The notes beneath the pieces were generated by a model, which worked only from the letters and a program-made list of their open reading frames with translations, was not told the DNA's origin and did no database searches. Positions 24,247 through 33,131 of a DNA stretch of 64,000 nucleotides are shown here, in pieces. Source of the DNA: TMED26 sp002694075 (GTDB lineage: Bacteria > Pseudomonadota > Alphaproteobacteria > Thalassobaculales > Thalassobaculaceae); the NCBI GenBank assembly GCA_036160575.1, contig JAYYDT010000119.1:12811-76810 (forward strand), given 5' to 3'. The position numbers were made by a program, and so were the translations under genes. The stretch's first letter is position 1. Every line of letters starts with the position of its first letter.

Positions 24247-25644
24247 TTGAACTTTTCCGACCTGGGACTGAGCGATGGTCTCGTCGACGCCGTCACGGCG
24301 GCGGGCTACGAGACCCCAACGCCGATTCAAGAAAAAGCGATTCCCATCGTTTTGATGGGGCGTGACGTGCTTGGCTGTGCCCAAACCGGCACCGGCAAGA
24401 CCGCTTCCTTCACCCTGCCGATGATTGACATCCTCGCCGCCGGGCGGGCTAAAGCGCGCATGCCACGCTCATTGATCATCGCGCCGACGCGGGAATTGGC
24501 GGCCCAAGTGGCCAGCAATTTCGAAACCTATGGTAAGAACCATAAATTGACCATGGCCCTGCTCATCGGCGGTGTTTCGTTCGATGAACAGGAACAAAAA
24601 CTGGACCGCGGCGTCGACGTGCTGATTGCCACGCCGGGCCGCCTGCTCGACCATTTCGAGCGCGGCAAGGTGCTGCTCAGCGACGTTAAAATCCTGGTCA
24701 TCGACGAAGCCGACCGGATGCTCGACATGGGCTTTATTCCCGACGTGGAACGCATCGTCGGCTTGCTGCCGCGTCTTCGCCAGACCCTGTTCTTCTCGGC
24801 CACCATGGCGCCGGAAATTCGCCGCATTGGTGAAAAATTCCTGATGAATCCGAAGGAAGTCGCGGTCTCCGCGCCCGCCACCACGGCCGACACCGTGTTC
24901 CAAGGATTGGTCACCGTCGGGCCGAGGGACAAGCGGGCCGCGCTGCGTGGCTTGTTGGACAGCGAGGATGTCAAAAACGCCCTGATCTTCTGCAATCGCA
25001 AACGCGATATCGGTGTTTTGCAACGCTCCCTGGTCCGCCACGGTTACAACGCGGTTTCGCTGCACGGCGACATGTCGCAGCCGGCGCGCCTGGAGACGCT
25101 TGAGAAGTTCAAGAACGACGAAGCCGATTTGATGGTCGCCAGCGACGTCGCCGCCCGCGGCTTGGACATCAAAGGGCTGAGCCACGTGTTCAACTTCGAT
25201 GTGCCGTCCAATCCCGAGGATTATGTGCACCGCATCGGACGCACCGGCCGGGCCGGTAGCGAGGGGCGCGCCTTCACCCTCGCGACACCCGAGGACGCGC
25301 GTTATTTGGCGAATATCGTCAAGCTGATCGGCGGTGAGATCCCGCCCTTTCAGGTCGCCGGCGTGGACAGTGCGGCCGACCCGGCGCCGGCGCCGAAGAC
25401 ACGCGGCCGCCGGGCCAAGTCGGAGGGTGAGAAATCGCCGGAAACATCGCTGGAAACCAAGCCGGAAAGTGGCAAAACCAGCGGCAAACGCGGCCGCGGA
25501 AGCGAACGCAAGCGCGGCGCCGAGCGTGGCCGCAACGGTGAGCGCACGCCCGCCCCGTTGCCGGACGACGGCGGGACGGTGATTGGCTTTGGCAGTGAAA
25601 TGCCGGCCTTTATGCGCAACCCCGTGAACGTGAGCAATAAGTAA
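24247..25644 (+). CDS. DEAD-box ATP-dependent RNA helicase, RhlE-like
   Basis: A 465-residue RNA helicase. Motifs in order: Q motif (T-P-T-P-I-Q near 25), I (A-Q-T-G-T-G-K-T), Ia (P-T-R-E-L-A-A-Q), II (V-I-D-E-A-D), III (S-A-T), and VI (H-R-I-G-R-T-G-R near 335). From about residue 375 a lysine/arginine-rich disordered tail follows, which usually gives general RNA affinity. It unwinds RNA in ribosome assembly, decay or cold response. The start is TTG: M-N-F-S-D-L-G-L is the family N-terminus and no nearer ATG fits. Confidence 0.93.
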   Translation: MNFSDLGLSDGLVDAVTAAGYETPTPIQEKAIPIVLMGRDVLGCAQTGTGKTASFTLPMIDILAAGRAKARMPRSLIIAPTRELAAQVASNFETYGKNHKLTMALLIGGVSFDEQEQKLDRGVDVLIATPGRLLDHFERGKVLLSDVKILVIDEADRMLDMGFIPDVERIVGLLPRLRQTLFFSATMAPEIRRIGEKFLMNPKEVAVSAPATTADTVFQGLVTVGPRDKRAALRGLLDSEDVKNALIFCNRKRDIGVLQRSLVRHGYNAVSLHGDMSQPARLETLEKFKNDEADLMVASDVAARGLDIKGLSHVFNFDVPSNPEDYVHRIGRTGRAGSEGRAFTLATPEDARYLANIVKLIGGEIPPFQVAGVDSAADPAPAPKTRGRRAKSEGEKSPETSLETKPESGKTSGKRGRGSERKRGAERGRNGERTPAPLPDDGGTVIGFGSEMPAFMRNPVNVSNK

Positions 25645-25657
25645 GCAAGGTTGCCCG

Positions 25658-26755
25658 GTGACAATCGACCCGGCCGCCACGGTGGCGGCGCGTTTATCGC
25701 AGCCGGTCGCGCCCGGCGACCCGGCAGCCGGCTGGCGGGCGGTGGGCCGGCTGTATCACGCGTATTTCACCGGTCTCATCCTGACCGTCGCCAGCCAACG
25801 CGGCGCCCGCGACGCCGGCCGCTGGACCGAACGCGTTTTCACCCTTCAACATCACCGCAAATTCCTGAGCAGCTTTGAAAAACTGGCCCTGACCGGTTTA
25901 TCGGACGCGGTCGCCTGCGCGCAGTATCACTATCTTTCCAACGCCATCGGCGGGGTAGAGGTGGAGTATATGTGGGAAAACCCGCGCAAGGCCTGGATCC
26001 GCTTCCGTCATCCGCGCTGGATTTACGCTGGCGCGGCGATTTGCGGCGTCCCTATCGAGGTCGGCCATGGCTTTATCCACGGCTGGTATGGCCGTAATGG
26101 GGTCAGCCTCGACAATCCCCGTCTCGGTTTTGTCTGCACCAGCCAGGACGTCACCCAGCAATATGGTTTCGCCGGCTATTTCGAGGAATATGACACGCCT
26201 TTTGGCGACCGGCCGCGGGTGCGTTTCGCGCCCGATGAAATCGCCCCGCCGTTCGACCCGGCGGCGGCCCCACGCCTCGATCTGGATCAGTGGCCAACGG
26301 CACGTTTGCTCAAAGCCAACCGCAATTACGCCATGGATTACCTGACCAGCAGCTATCAAGCGCTGATCGACTGTTTCGGCGTCGACGAGGCGATCCGGCT
26401 GGCCCGTCGCAACGGCCAGTTAATCGGCCGCCAATTCTACCCCGAGGTGCGCGGCGGTCTTGGCGTCGACAGCGCTGACAGAGACGGCCCTGACTTGGAC
26501 GGTTTCGTCACCTTCCTCGCCGCCTTCGCTAGCGCCGCCGGCGATCAAGTTACGGTCACGCGGACGGGCGACACCCTGACCCTGCGTCAGGAAGGCTGGC
26601 GTTTAATGCGCGATGGCGACACCGACCGGATCGCCGCCGGCCGCATGTGGGATGGGTTGATCGCCGGTTTTCTGGCCACCCATGACCGGTTTCTCAGCTT
26701 GCGCAGCGAGATTACCGACGACGCCTTCACCTGGTGGGTCACGCCGGCCGGCTAG
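25658..26755 (+). CDS. Conserved-looking hypothetical protein
   Basis: A 365-residue soluble protein starting with GTG 13 bases after the helicase stop. It has no signal peptide or membrane span. It is rich in aromatic residues and contains H-G-F-I-H-G-W-Y-G, Q-H-H-R-K-F and several tryptophans. A paired C-W-type active site is not visible. I do not recognise the family. Good length, uniform codon use and close spacing support a real gene, possibly cotranscribed with the helicase. Confidence 0.7.
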   Translation: MTIDPAATVAARLSQPVAPGDPAAGWRAVGRLYHAYFTGLILTVASQRGARDAGRWTERVFTLQHHRKFLSSFEKLALTGLSDAVACAQYHYLSNAIGGVEVEYMWENPRKAWIRFRHPRWIYAGAAICGVPIEVGHGFIHGWYGRNGVSLDNPRLGFVCTSQDVTQQYGFAGYFEEYDTPFGDRPRVRFAPDEIAPPFDPAAAPRLDLDQWPTARLLKANRNYAMDYLTSSYQALIDCFGVDEAIRLARRNGQLIGRQFYPEVRGGLGVDSADRDGPDLDGFVTFLAAFASAAGDQVTVTRTGDTLTLRQEGWRLMRDGDTDRIAAGRMWDGLIAGFLATHDRFLSLRSEITDDAFTWWVTPAG

Positions 26756-27595
26756 TCACCGGAGGCCGGCGCCCAAGGCGGCCAGCCAATTGCGAAATTC
26801 CCGCCAGCGCAGATCGGTCGACATGACATCGGCGTCGATGCCTAACCGCCAGGCGATATCGCCGCGCGCCGGGTCGGCGTGCAGAGCCCGCAAATCGGCG
26901 ACGAAGCGCGCCGCGTCGGCGCGGTCGGCGAACTTGCCGAAGCCGATCAACATGTCGGTGCGCGCCTCGGTCAGCGCGGCCAACTCGGCCAAATCATACT
27001 CGGGATGGTATTGCACGGCCCAAAATCGCCCGCCGTCATAGCTCACATCGACCGCCTGCACCCGGCTATGGCGATTGCCGGCGAGCAGCACGGCGCCGGC
27101 CGGCAGATCGGTGACCTCGTCGGAATGGTTGGTGAAGGCGTCGAACACATCCGCCTTGCCGGCATACATGGGATGGCCGCGGCCGGCGCCCGTCAGCGAG
27201 ATTTTTCGGGCTAAACCAGCCTCGCGGCCACGCGGATTGGCGGCGCAGGCGCCACCGGCGGCGACCACCGCCATCTGGCACGCCCAACAACTGCCGAATT
27301 GCGGCACCCGCGCGCGGAACAGCGCGCGCGCCAAGTCGATCTGCGGGGTAACGAAGCGATCCGGCTGGTGGATGGTCAAACTCGACCCGGTCCAAAGGGC
27401 GCCATCGAAATCGCTGAGCGCGACGCCCGCCGGCAGCCCGCCCGCCGGTGTCGCCGGGCGCATAATCTCAACCGCCGCCGCCGGTAGCGCGTCCCGCACC
27501 ATGTCCCGGTACAGGAAGGCCGGGTCGGTGCACCCATGGCTGTCGAGCACCGCTTGGCCGTCCGGATCATAGGCGTTGATAATCAAAAATTTCAT
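26756..27595 (-). CDS. Class I glutamine amidotransferase-like protein
   Basis: A 279-residue protein of the GMP synthase-type GATase class. The nucleophile is the cysteine in F-G-S-C-W-A-C-Q near residue 100 and the catalytic His is in Q-Y-H-P-E-Y-D near 195. Before the active site, W-T-G-S-S-L-T-I matches the oxyanion region. A synthetase partner domain is absent, so it may hydrolyse gamma-glutamyl compounds or act with another enzyme. The ATG at 27595 begins M-K-F-L-I-I-N-A. Last gene of a likely three-gene unit with the dioxygenase and aminotransferase. Confidence 0.82.
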   Translation of the reverse strand: MKFLIINAYDPDGQAVLDSHGCTDPAFLYRDMVRDALPAAAVEIMRPATPAGGLPAGVALSDFDGALWTGSSLTIHQPDRFVTPQIDLARALFRARVPQFGSCWACQMAVVAAGGACAANPRGREAGLARKISLTGAGRGHPMYAGKADVFDAFTNHSDEVTDLPAGAVLLAGNRHSRVQAVDVSYDGGRFWAVQYHPEYDLAELAALTEARTDMLIGFGKFADRADAARFVADLRALHADPARGDIAWRLGIDADVMSTDLRWREFRNWLAALGAGLR

Positions 27596-27626
27596 TTTCG
27601 CGGGCTCCGCCACGCTCTTGGGGCCG

Positions 27627-28478
27627 TTAGACCGGCCGGTCGCCCTTGATGGTGATGCGGTCCAACACGCGCTCATATTGGCGATAATCGTCCATCGCGT
27701 AATGCTGCACGCAGCGGTTATCCCAAAGCGTCACCGCGTCGTCGCTCCACTGCACCCGGCATTGTAATTCAGGTCGCGTCGCCTGGGCGTAAAGATAGGT
27801 GAGCAGCGGCTGGCTCTCCGCCTCGGTCATGTCCTTGAAGCGAATCGTGAACATCGGGTTGACGTAAAGCGCCTTGACGCCGGTCTCCGGGTGCGTGCGC
27901 ACCACCGGATGTTCGACCTCGGCGTAAACGATGTCATTCATCTCATACGAGATGGTCGCGTCTTCATTGCCATAGCGCTCCACCGCGGTCGGCACGGTAA
28001 AGGCGTATTTGGCGCTATGCACGGCCGTCATCTGACCCAGCATAGACTTCATGCCATCTGATAATTCTTCATAGGCAAGATATTGATTTGCATACAAAGT
28101 ATCGCCACCAACCGGTGGAATTTTACGTGCCGCCAACATCGAGATCGAGGTTGGTGTTTCCTGGAAGGAATTGTCCGAGTGCCACCCCACGCCGAAAGTG
28201 GCGGCGTCACCGGCGGCTTTGTGCACCCGAGTGATCACCGGAAACTCATCTAAACCCTTGGCGATTTTATGCGGTTCGGGTGTGCCGAAGCGCTCGGCCA
28301 GGCGGACTTGGCTGGCGGGTGTCAAATTCTGATCCGGCAAGGTCACCACGCCATGGGCGTAAACGGTCTCACGGACCACGTCGAGATCCGCGTCGCTGGC
28401 GCTGTTAAGGTCAATACCGAGGATTTTGGCCCCGCAATTGGCCGCCAAGGGGATAATTTCGATGGTTGAGTTGCGCAT
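27627..28478 (-). CDS. TauD/TfdA family 2-oxoglutarate-dependent dioxygenase
   Basis: A 283-residue non-haem Fe(II) dioxygenase. The iron ligands are visible as W-H-S-D near residue 99 and the distal His in C-V-Q-H-Y-A near 260. The 2-oxoglutarate-binding Arg lies shortly after in Y-E-R-V. The family releases sulfite from taurine-like sulfonates or oxidises other acids. Substrate not shown. A lower-GC tract lies at about 28037-28130 within the gene. It sits 41 bases after the class V aminotransferase, implying a shared pathway. Confidence 0.87.
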   Translation of the reverse strand: MRNSTIEIIPLAANCGAKILGIDLNSASDADLDVVRETVYAHGVVTLPDQNLTPASQVRLAERFGTPEPHKIAKGLDEFPVITRVHKAAGDAATFGVGWHSDNSFQETPTSISMLAARKIPPVGGDTLYANQYLAYEELSDGMKSMLGQMTAVHSAKYAFTVPTAVERYGNEDATISYEMNDIVYAEVEHPVVRTHPETGVKALYVNPMFTIRFKDMTEAESQPLLTYLYAQATRPELQCRVQWSDDAVTLWDNRCVQHYAMDDYRQYERVLDRITIKGDRPV

Positions 28479-28519
28479 GTCCCTACCTCGTTTTCTCAGG
28501 CCCGCTTGGCCGCGCCGGG

Positions 28520-29704
28520 TTACGCGGCGCGGGGGCCGTTTTTCATGACGTCCATGGCGGCGGTTATGCCGCTCCCCTGAAGCGGCACACCGGCCAAGGA
28601 GAGGCCCATTTCAACACCCGCCAGCGTGCCGGCGATCAAAGCGTCATTGGTCTCGCCCAGATGGCCAATCCGGAACACCCGGCCTTTGATCCGGCCGAGG
28701 CCATTGCCAAGCGACATGTTGAAGCGCTCCAAAATCAGCTTCCGTAGCGCGTCGGCGTCGTGGCCATCGGGCAACCGCACAGCGGTTAGCACGTTGGAAT
28801 ATTCGCTCTCCTCAAGGCACTGGATTTCCAGGCCCCAGGCGCGCACCGCCGCGCGCGTCGCCGCACCCAGGCGGGCATGGCGGGTGAACACCCGCTCCAA
28901 TCCCTCCTCGAACATCATGTCGAGGGCCTCACGCAGGCCAAACAGCAGGTTGGTCGCCGGGGTATAGGGGAAATAGCCGGTGGCGTTGATCTCCAACATC
29001 TCGTCCCAGCGCCAATAGCTTTGCCGGCTGTCGACGCCGGCGGCGACCTTGCGGGCCTTTTCGCTGACCGCGTTGAAGCCCAGGCCGGGCGGCAACATCA
29101 AGCCCTTTTGCGAGCCGCTGACGGTCACATCGACGCCCCACTCGTCGTGGCGGTAATCCATCGAACCGAGGCCGGAAATGGTGTCGACCAGCAACAACGC
29201 CGGATGGCCGGCGCGATCGATCGCCGCCCGCACCTCGCCAATGCGCGAAGTCACCCCGGTCGAGGTTTCGTTATGCACCGCGCACACCGCTTTGATGCTG
29301 TGGCTCTTATCTTCGGCCAAAATCGCCTCGACCTGAGCCGGGTCGACGCCATGGCGCCAATCGCCTTCCACCAGGGTCACGTCGAGCCCCAAGCGGCGGG
29401 CCATGTTCTGCCACAGCATGGCGAAATGGCCGGTCTCGAACATCAGCACCCGGTCGCCCGGCACCAATACATTGACCAAGGCCGCTTCCCAAGCGCCGGT
29501 CCCCGAGGACGGGTAGATGACCACCGGCTGCTCGGTCTTGAACACCCGGCGCACATCGCTCAGCACCGAGGCCGCCATGCGTCCGAAACCGGGGCCGCGA
29601 TGGTCGTTGGTCGGCGCGGAAATGGCGCGCAGAATCCGCCCCGGAACATTACTCGGTCCCGGAATTTGTAAAAGATGCGGGCCTTCGGCGAATGCGTTGC
29701 TCAA
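28520..29704 (-). CDS. Class V aminotransferase, serine/alanine/aspartate-glyoxylate type
   Basis: A 394-residue PLP enzyme. The N-terminus I-P-G-P-S-N-V-P and the segment S-G-T-G-A-W-E-A-A bind cofactor phosphate. The PLP lysine lies in V-S-G-S-Q-K-G-L-M-L-P-P-G near residue 200, and D-T-I-S-G-L-G-S-M-D gives the cofactor aspartate. The sequence is close to serine-glyoxylate (SgaA) and beta-hydroxyaspartate-pathway (BhcA) aminotransferases. The other Bhc enzymes are not in view, so I do not assign the donor. It heads the aminotransferase-dioxygenase-amidotransferase unit. Confidence 0.87.
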   Translation of the reverse strand: MSNAFAEGPHLLQIPGPSNVPGRILRAISAPTNDHRGPGFGRMAASVLSDVRRVFKTEQPVVIYPSSGTGAWEAALVNVLVPGDRVLMFETGHFAMLWQNMARRLGLDVTLVEGDWRHGVDPAQVEAILAEDKSHSIKAVCAVHNETSTGVTSRIGEVRAAIDRAGHPALLLVDTISGLGSMDYRHDEWGVDVTVSGSQKGLMLPPGLGFNAVSEKARKVAAGVDSRQSYWRWDEMLEINATGYFPYTPATNLLFGLREALDMMFEEGLERVFTRHARLGAATRAAVRAWGLEIQCLEESEYSNVLTAVRLPDGHDADALRKLILERFNMSLGNGLGRIKGRVFRIGHLGETNDALIAGTLAGVEMGLSLAGVPLQGSGITAAMDVMKNGPRAA

Positions 29705-29808
29705 TGTCTACTCCGTTTTACGGCTGGTCGTGATCGGCCCATCAATGACAGAAAAAACCGGCCAGACAAGGGCTTTGGCGGAACCGATTGGCGTTAAGCG
29801 GCGGCGCG

Positions 29809-31431
29809 CTAAAGCGCCGCGGCGTCATGGCGCAGGACGAATTTTTGGATTTTACCGGTGGAGGTTTTCGGCAGTTCGCCAAAGACCACGAAACGCGGCA
29901 CTTTGAAGCCGGCCAAATTCGACCGGCACCAGGCGACAACCTCGTCATGGTCGAGATTTTCGCCCGGCACCACCGTCACGAAAGCACAGGGCGTCTCGCC
30001 CCATTTGTCATGCGGTTTGGCGACCACCGCCGCCTCCATGATCTTGGGATGGCGGAACAACACCTCCTCGACTTCCAGACTGGAGATATTCTCGCCGCCG
30101 GAAATGATGATGTCCTTGGACCGATCCTTGACTTCGGCGTAGCCGTCGGGGTGGATGGCCACCAGATCGCCGGTGTGGAACCAGCCTTCGGCGAAAGCCT
30201 CGGCGCTGGCGGTCGGGTTTTTCAGGTACCCGGCCATCACCGTGTTGCCGCGCAACCACAGCTCGCCGACGGTTTCACCGTCATGGGGCACATCCTGGCC
30301 GGTTTCGGGATCGACCGCGCGCATGCCCTCCATGGTCGGGTAATGGACCCCTTGGCGGGCCATCTTGCGCGCCCGCGCGCCGGTGTCCAAATCATCCCAT
30401 TCCGGCGGCCAGGCGCAGATCGTCGCCGGGCCATAGGTTTCGGTCAGGCCATAGAGATGAGTCACCTGAAACCCCAGGGTCTCCATCGATTCGATGACCT
30501 GGCTCGGCGGCGCGGCCCCGCCGGTGGCGATTTCAACGGTTTGCGGAAAGCTCGTCTTGGCCTCGGCCGGAGCGTGAATCAACATCGTCAAAACCACCGG
30601 CGCGGCGCACATATGGGTGACCCCGTTGTCGCGGATCGAGGCGAAAATCTCCGCCGGATCGACCTGCCGCAAGCAGACATGGGTGCCCATCACAGCGGTC
30701 ACCGCCCAGGTGAAGGTCCACCCGTTGCAGTGGAACATCGGCAAGGTCCACAGATAGCGGCTGTCGGCGTCGAGCCCAAAGGCGATGGCGTTGCCGATGG
30801 CGTTGAGATAACCGCCGCGGTGGTGGAACACCACCCCCTTCGGATTACCGGTCGTGCCGGAGGTGTAGTTGAGGCACATCGCCTGCCACTCATCGGCCGG
30901 CCGCGGCCATGCCGGATCGTCGGCGCCCTCGGCCCAAAAATCATCGTAATCCACGCTACCGATCAAATCCCCGGCGGTCGCCAAATGGTCATCGACATGA
31001 ACCACCAGCGGCGTGGCCGCGGCCTGGGCCAGGGCGTCGGCCATGACCGGGCCATATTCCTTGTCGACGATCACCACCTTGGCTTCGCCATGATCCAGGA
31101 TGAAAGCGATGGTGGCCGCGTCCAGGCGTGTGTTGATGCTGTTCAAAACCGCGCCGGCCATCGCCACGCCGTAATGGCAATCCAGCATCGCCGGGGTATT
31201 CGGCAACATCGCCGCAACCGTGTCGCCAATCCCGATGCCGCGTTTGCGCAGGGCGTCGGCCAGTCGCCGACAGCGGCTCAGGAAACTGGCGTAACTATCG
31301 CGCCGCGCGCCATGGACAATGGCGGTTTTCTCCGGCATGACCGCCGCCGCCCGCTCCAAGAAATCGAGCGGCGTCAAGGCGCTGAAATTGGCGGCGTTTT
31401 TATCCAACCCCGTCTCGTAAATGGCGGACAT
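29809..31431 (-). CDS. AMP-forming acyl-CoA synthetase
   Basis: A 540-residue adenylate-forming ligase. The AMP motif Y-T-S-G-T-T-G-N-P-K-G-V is near residue 180, Y-G-L-T-E-T-Y near 325, the hinge/adenine motif T-G-D-L near 420 and the catalytic lysine in T-S-T-G-K-I-Q-K near the C-terminus. It resembles medium-chain or methylthiopropionate-type (AlkK/DmdB) ligases more than long-chain FadD, but the substrate is not fixed. About 100 bases separate it from the aminotransferase gene downstream on the same strand. Confidence 0.9.
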   Translation of the reverse strand: MSAIYETGLDKNAANFSALTPLDFLERAAAVMPEKTAIVHGARRDSYASFLSRCRRLADALRKRGIGIGDTVAAMLPNTPAMLDCHYGVAMAGAVLNSINTRLDAATIAFILDHGEAKVVIVDKEYGPVMADALAQAAATPLVVHVDDHLATAGDLIGSVDYDDFWAEGADDPAWPRPADEWQAMCLNYTSGTTGNPKGVVFHHRGGYLNAIGNAIAFGLDADSRYLWTLPMFHCNGWTFTWAVTAVMGTHVCLRQVDPAEIFASIRDNGVTHMCAAPVVLTMLIHAPAEAKTSFPQTVEIATGGAAPPSQVIESMETLGFQVTHLYGLTETYGPATICAWPPEWDDLDTGARARKMARQGVHYPTMEGMRAVDPETGQDVPHDGETVGELWLRGNTVMAGYLKNPTASAEAFAEGWFHTGDLVAIHPDGYAEVKDRSKDIIISGGENISSLEVEEVLFRHPKIMEAAVVAKPHDKWGETPCAFVTVVPGENLDHDEVVAWCRSNLAGFKVPRFVVFGELPKTSTGKIQKFVLRHDAAAL

Positions 31432-31551
31432 CCGCGCTCCCCTTCGCTCCCGCGCGCCCTGGCGACGCGTGCATTCCTCCCGTGTTCATGGCAGTTTAAA
31501 GCCCGGCGAGGCAGAATCCACTGGTTTCTGAGGCACCCTGGGAGGGCGATG

Positions 31552-32199
31552 ATGCTGCAAATCGAGATTTTTTCCGATGTTGTCTGCCCATGGTGTTACA
31601 TCGGCAAGCGGCGGTTTGAACGGGCGCACACGGCGCGACCGCACACCGGCCTGGCGGTGACCTGGCGGGCCTTTCAACTCAATCCCGAGATGCCGGCCGA
31701 CGGCATCGACCGACAGCGTTACCTGGAGTTGAAATTTGGCGGCGGTGATCAGGCCGGTCAGGTCTACCATCGGATCGCCGCGGCCGGCGCCGAGGAGGGC
31801 ATTGATTTCGCCTTCGACCGAATCCGCCGCACCCCCAACACGGTGAACGCTCACCGGCTGGTCCGCTGGGCCCGCCAACAGGACCGGCAGGATGAGGTGG
31901 TGGAAAGTCTATTCCAGGCCTATTTTCTGGAGGGGCTGGACATCGGCGACCGCGACAACCTAGCGGAGATCGCCGCCCGCGCCGGGCTCGACCGAGCCGA
32001 TGCCAGCGCCTTTCTCGACGGCGTCGAGGGCGTGCGCGAAGTCTTGGACGAAACACGTCTGGCCTACAACAGCGGTATCACCGGCGTGCCATGCTTTATC
32101 GTCGACCGTAAATACGCCATTTCCGGCGCCCAGGAACCGGAAGCCTTCTTCCCGCTTTTCGACCTGGATCAAACCCCGGCGCCGGTTCCGGCGGGATGA
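31552..32199 (+). CDS. FrnE-like DsbA-family oxidoreductase
   Basis: A 215-residue cytoplasmic thioredoxin-fold protein with the C-P-W-C active-site pair near residue 12 (D-V-V-C-P-W-C-Y-I-G-K) and the cis-proline region T-G-V-P-C-F near 180. No signal peptide. FrnE-like proteins are disulfide isomerases or polyketide-related reductases; 2-hydroxychromene-2-carboxylate isomerases share the fold. Two adjacent ATGs exist; 31552 gives the better spacing to GGGAGG. The huge upstream open frame is antisense to the acyl-CoA synthetase and is not real. Confidence 0.87.
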   Translation: MLQIEIFSDVVCPWCYIGKRRFERAHTARPHTGLAVTWRAFQLNPEMPADGIDRQRYLELKFGGGDQAGQVYHRIAAAGAEEGIDFAFDRIRRTPNTVNAHRLVRWARQQDRQDEVVESLFQAYFLEGLDIGDRDNLAEIAARAGLDRADASAFLDGVEGVREVLDETRLAYNSGITGVPCFIVDRKYAISGAQEPEAFFPLFDLDQTPAPVPAG

Positions 32200-32268
32200 T
32201 CCGAAACGAAAATTCTAATATTTTCAGCTAGTTGACGGTGTCACGCCCACGCGCCAGGATGGGCCGTT

Positions 32269-32631
32269 ATGGTCCATGCCGCCGGACAAGCTGTTTGGCG
32301 CGCGGCCGCCACCACGGCCCTCGCGCTCGGGTTGATATTGCCGATCGGAACGCCACGAGCCGCCCACCAAGGCAGCGACAGCCATACGGTGATCGCCCTT
32401 TCCTTTGAGTGCCAGGTTATCGTTTTGAAACGTACTCGCCGGTATGTCATCGCCTGGTGGCAGCGTGGCATCTGGCCGCGCCTGGGCGATGAGATCGTCG
32501 GCAATATCCGCGCCGGCAGCTCGCAAAGCCTGCTGGATCGAAACCTGGGCCAGCCCCTGATCGTCGGAATTGAGGCCCACGACCTTACCATGAAGCAGGC
32601 CCTCGCCAGTTTTCGCGAACTCTGTACTTAG
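32269..32631 (+). CDS. Small exported hypothetical protein
   Basis: A 120-residue ORF that starts with a plausible signal peptide (A-T-T-A-L-A-L-G-L-I-L-P-I-G, cleavage after P-R-A-A near residue 32). The mature part contains two cysteines and no membrane span. It ends with its stop codon overlapping that of the GNAT gene. No good RBS is visible and an antisense frame of similar length exists, so support is moderate. No family is recognised. Confidence 0.5.
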   Translation: MVHAAGQAVWRAAATTALALGLILPIGTPRAAHQGSDSHTVIALSFECQVIVLKRTRRYVIAWWQRGIWPRLGDEIVGNIRAGSSQSLLDRNLGQPLIVGIEAHDLTMKQALASFRELCT

Positions 32632-33131
32632 ACCTTTCCGGAAGGCGTCGAAGCGCCGGCGGGCGCGCGGCGGTAAACCAAGACTTCGCCCTCGGTGCTG
32701 AGCGTGAAAAACCCGGCGGCTTCGAAAATACGTCGGCTAGCGGCGTTTTCGGCCCGGATTTCGGCATGGAGCGAGAGGCCCTCGCCAGGGGCCTGAAAGC
32801 CATCGCAAGCGGCGCGCAAAACCGCCCGCCCCACACCCTGGCCACGCCACGCCGGATTGAGGTTGATCGAAACTTCCCAGGCCGATGTCGCGCCGGCCCG
32901 GCCGTCCATGCGGTCAAAACGCACCACCGCCAGTTGATCAGCGGCGCCCTCGGCGATGAGCACCCGACGCGACGGCAGATGGATTACGTCGCTGAACCAT
33001 CGTTGGTGATCGTCCCAGGTGACCGGAACCGAGGCCCGCGACATGGCCCGCGTCAGCGGATCGTTGCGCCAGGCGAAAACCACCGCGCTGTCGTCCAGGC
33101 GCGCCGGCCGCAGGCGGAAATCCGGGATCAT
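32628..33131 (-). CDS. GNAT-family N-acetyltransferase
   Basis: A 167-residue acetyltransferase. The start F-R-L-R-P-A-R-L-D-D-S is the usual GNAT beta-1 pattern. The acetyl-CoA pyrophosphate loop is N-L-N-P-A-W-R-G-Q-G-V-G-R near residue 95, and a following H-A-E-I-R-A-E-N-A-A-S segment is the standard beta-5 region. It probably acetylates an amino group on a small molecule or protein. ATGA overlap with mfd places it as the downstream partner of mfd. Confidence 0.87.
   Translation of the reverse strand: MIPDFRLRPARLDDSAVVFAWRNDPLTRAMSRASVPVTWDDHQRWFSDVIHLPSRRVLIAEGAADQLAVVRFDRMDGRAGATSAWEVSINLNPAWRGQGVGRAVLRAACDGFQAPGEGLSLHAEIRAENAASRRIFEAAGFFTLSTEGEVLVYRRAPAGASTPSGKV

Noticed and set aside
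24469..25680. 403-codon minus-strand frame
   Set aside because: Shadow of the DEAD-box helicase gene, without motifs.
29788..31548. Very long plus-strand open frame upstream of and in frame with the FrnE-like gene
   Set aside because: It is antisense to the acyl-CoA synthetase, which has all family motifs. Only the part from 31552 is a real protein.
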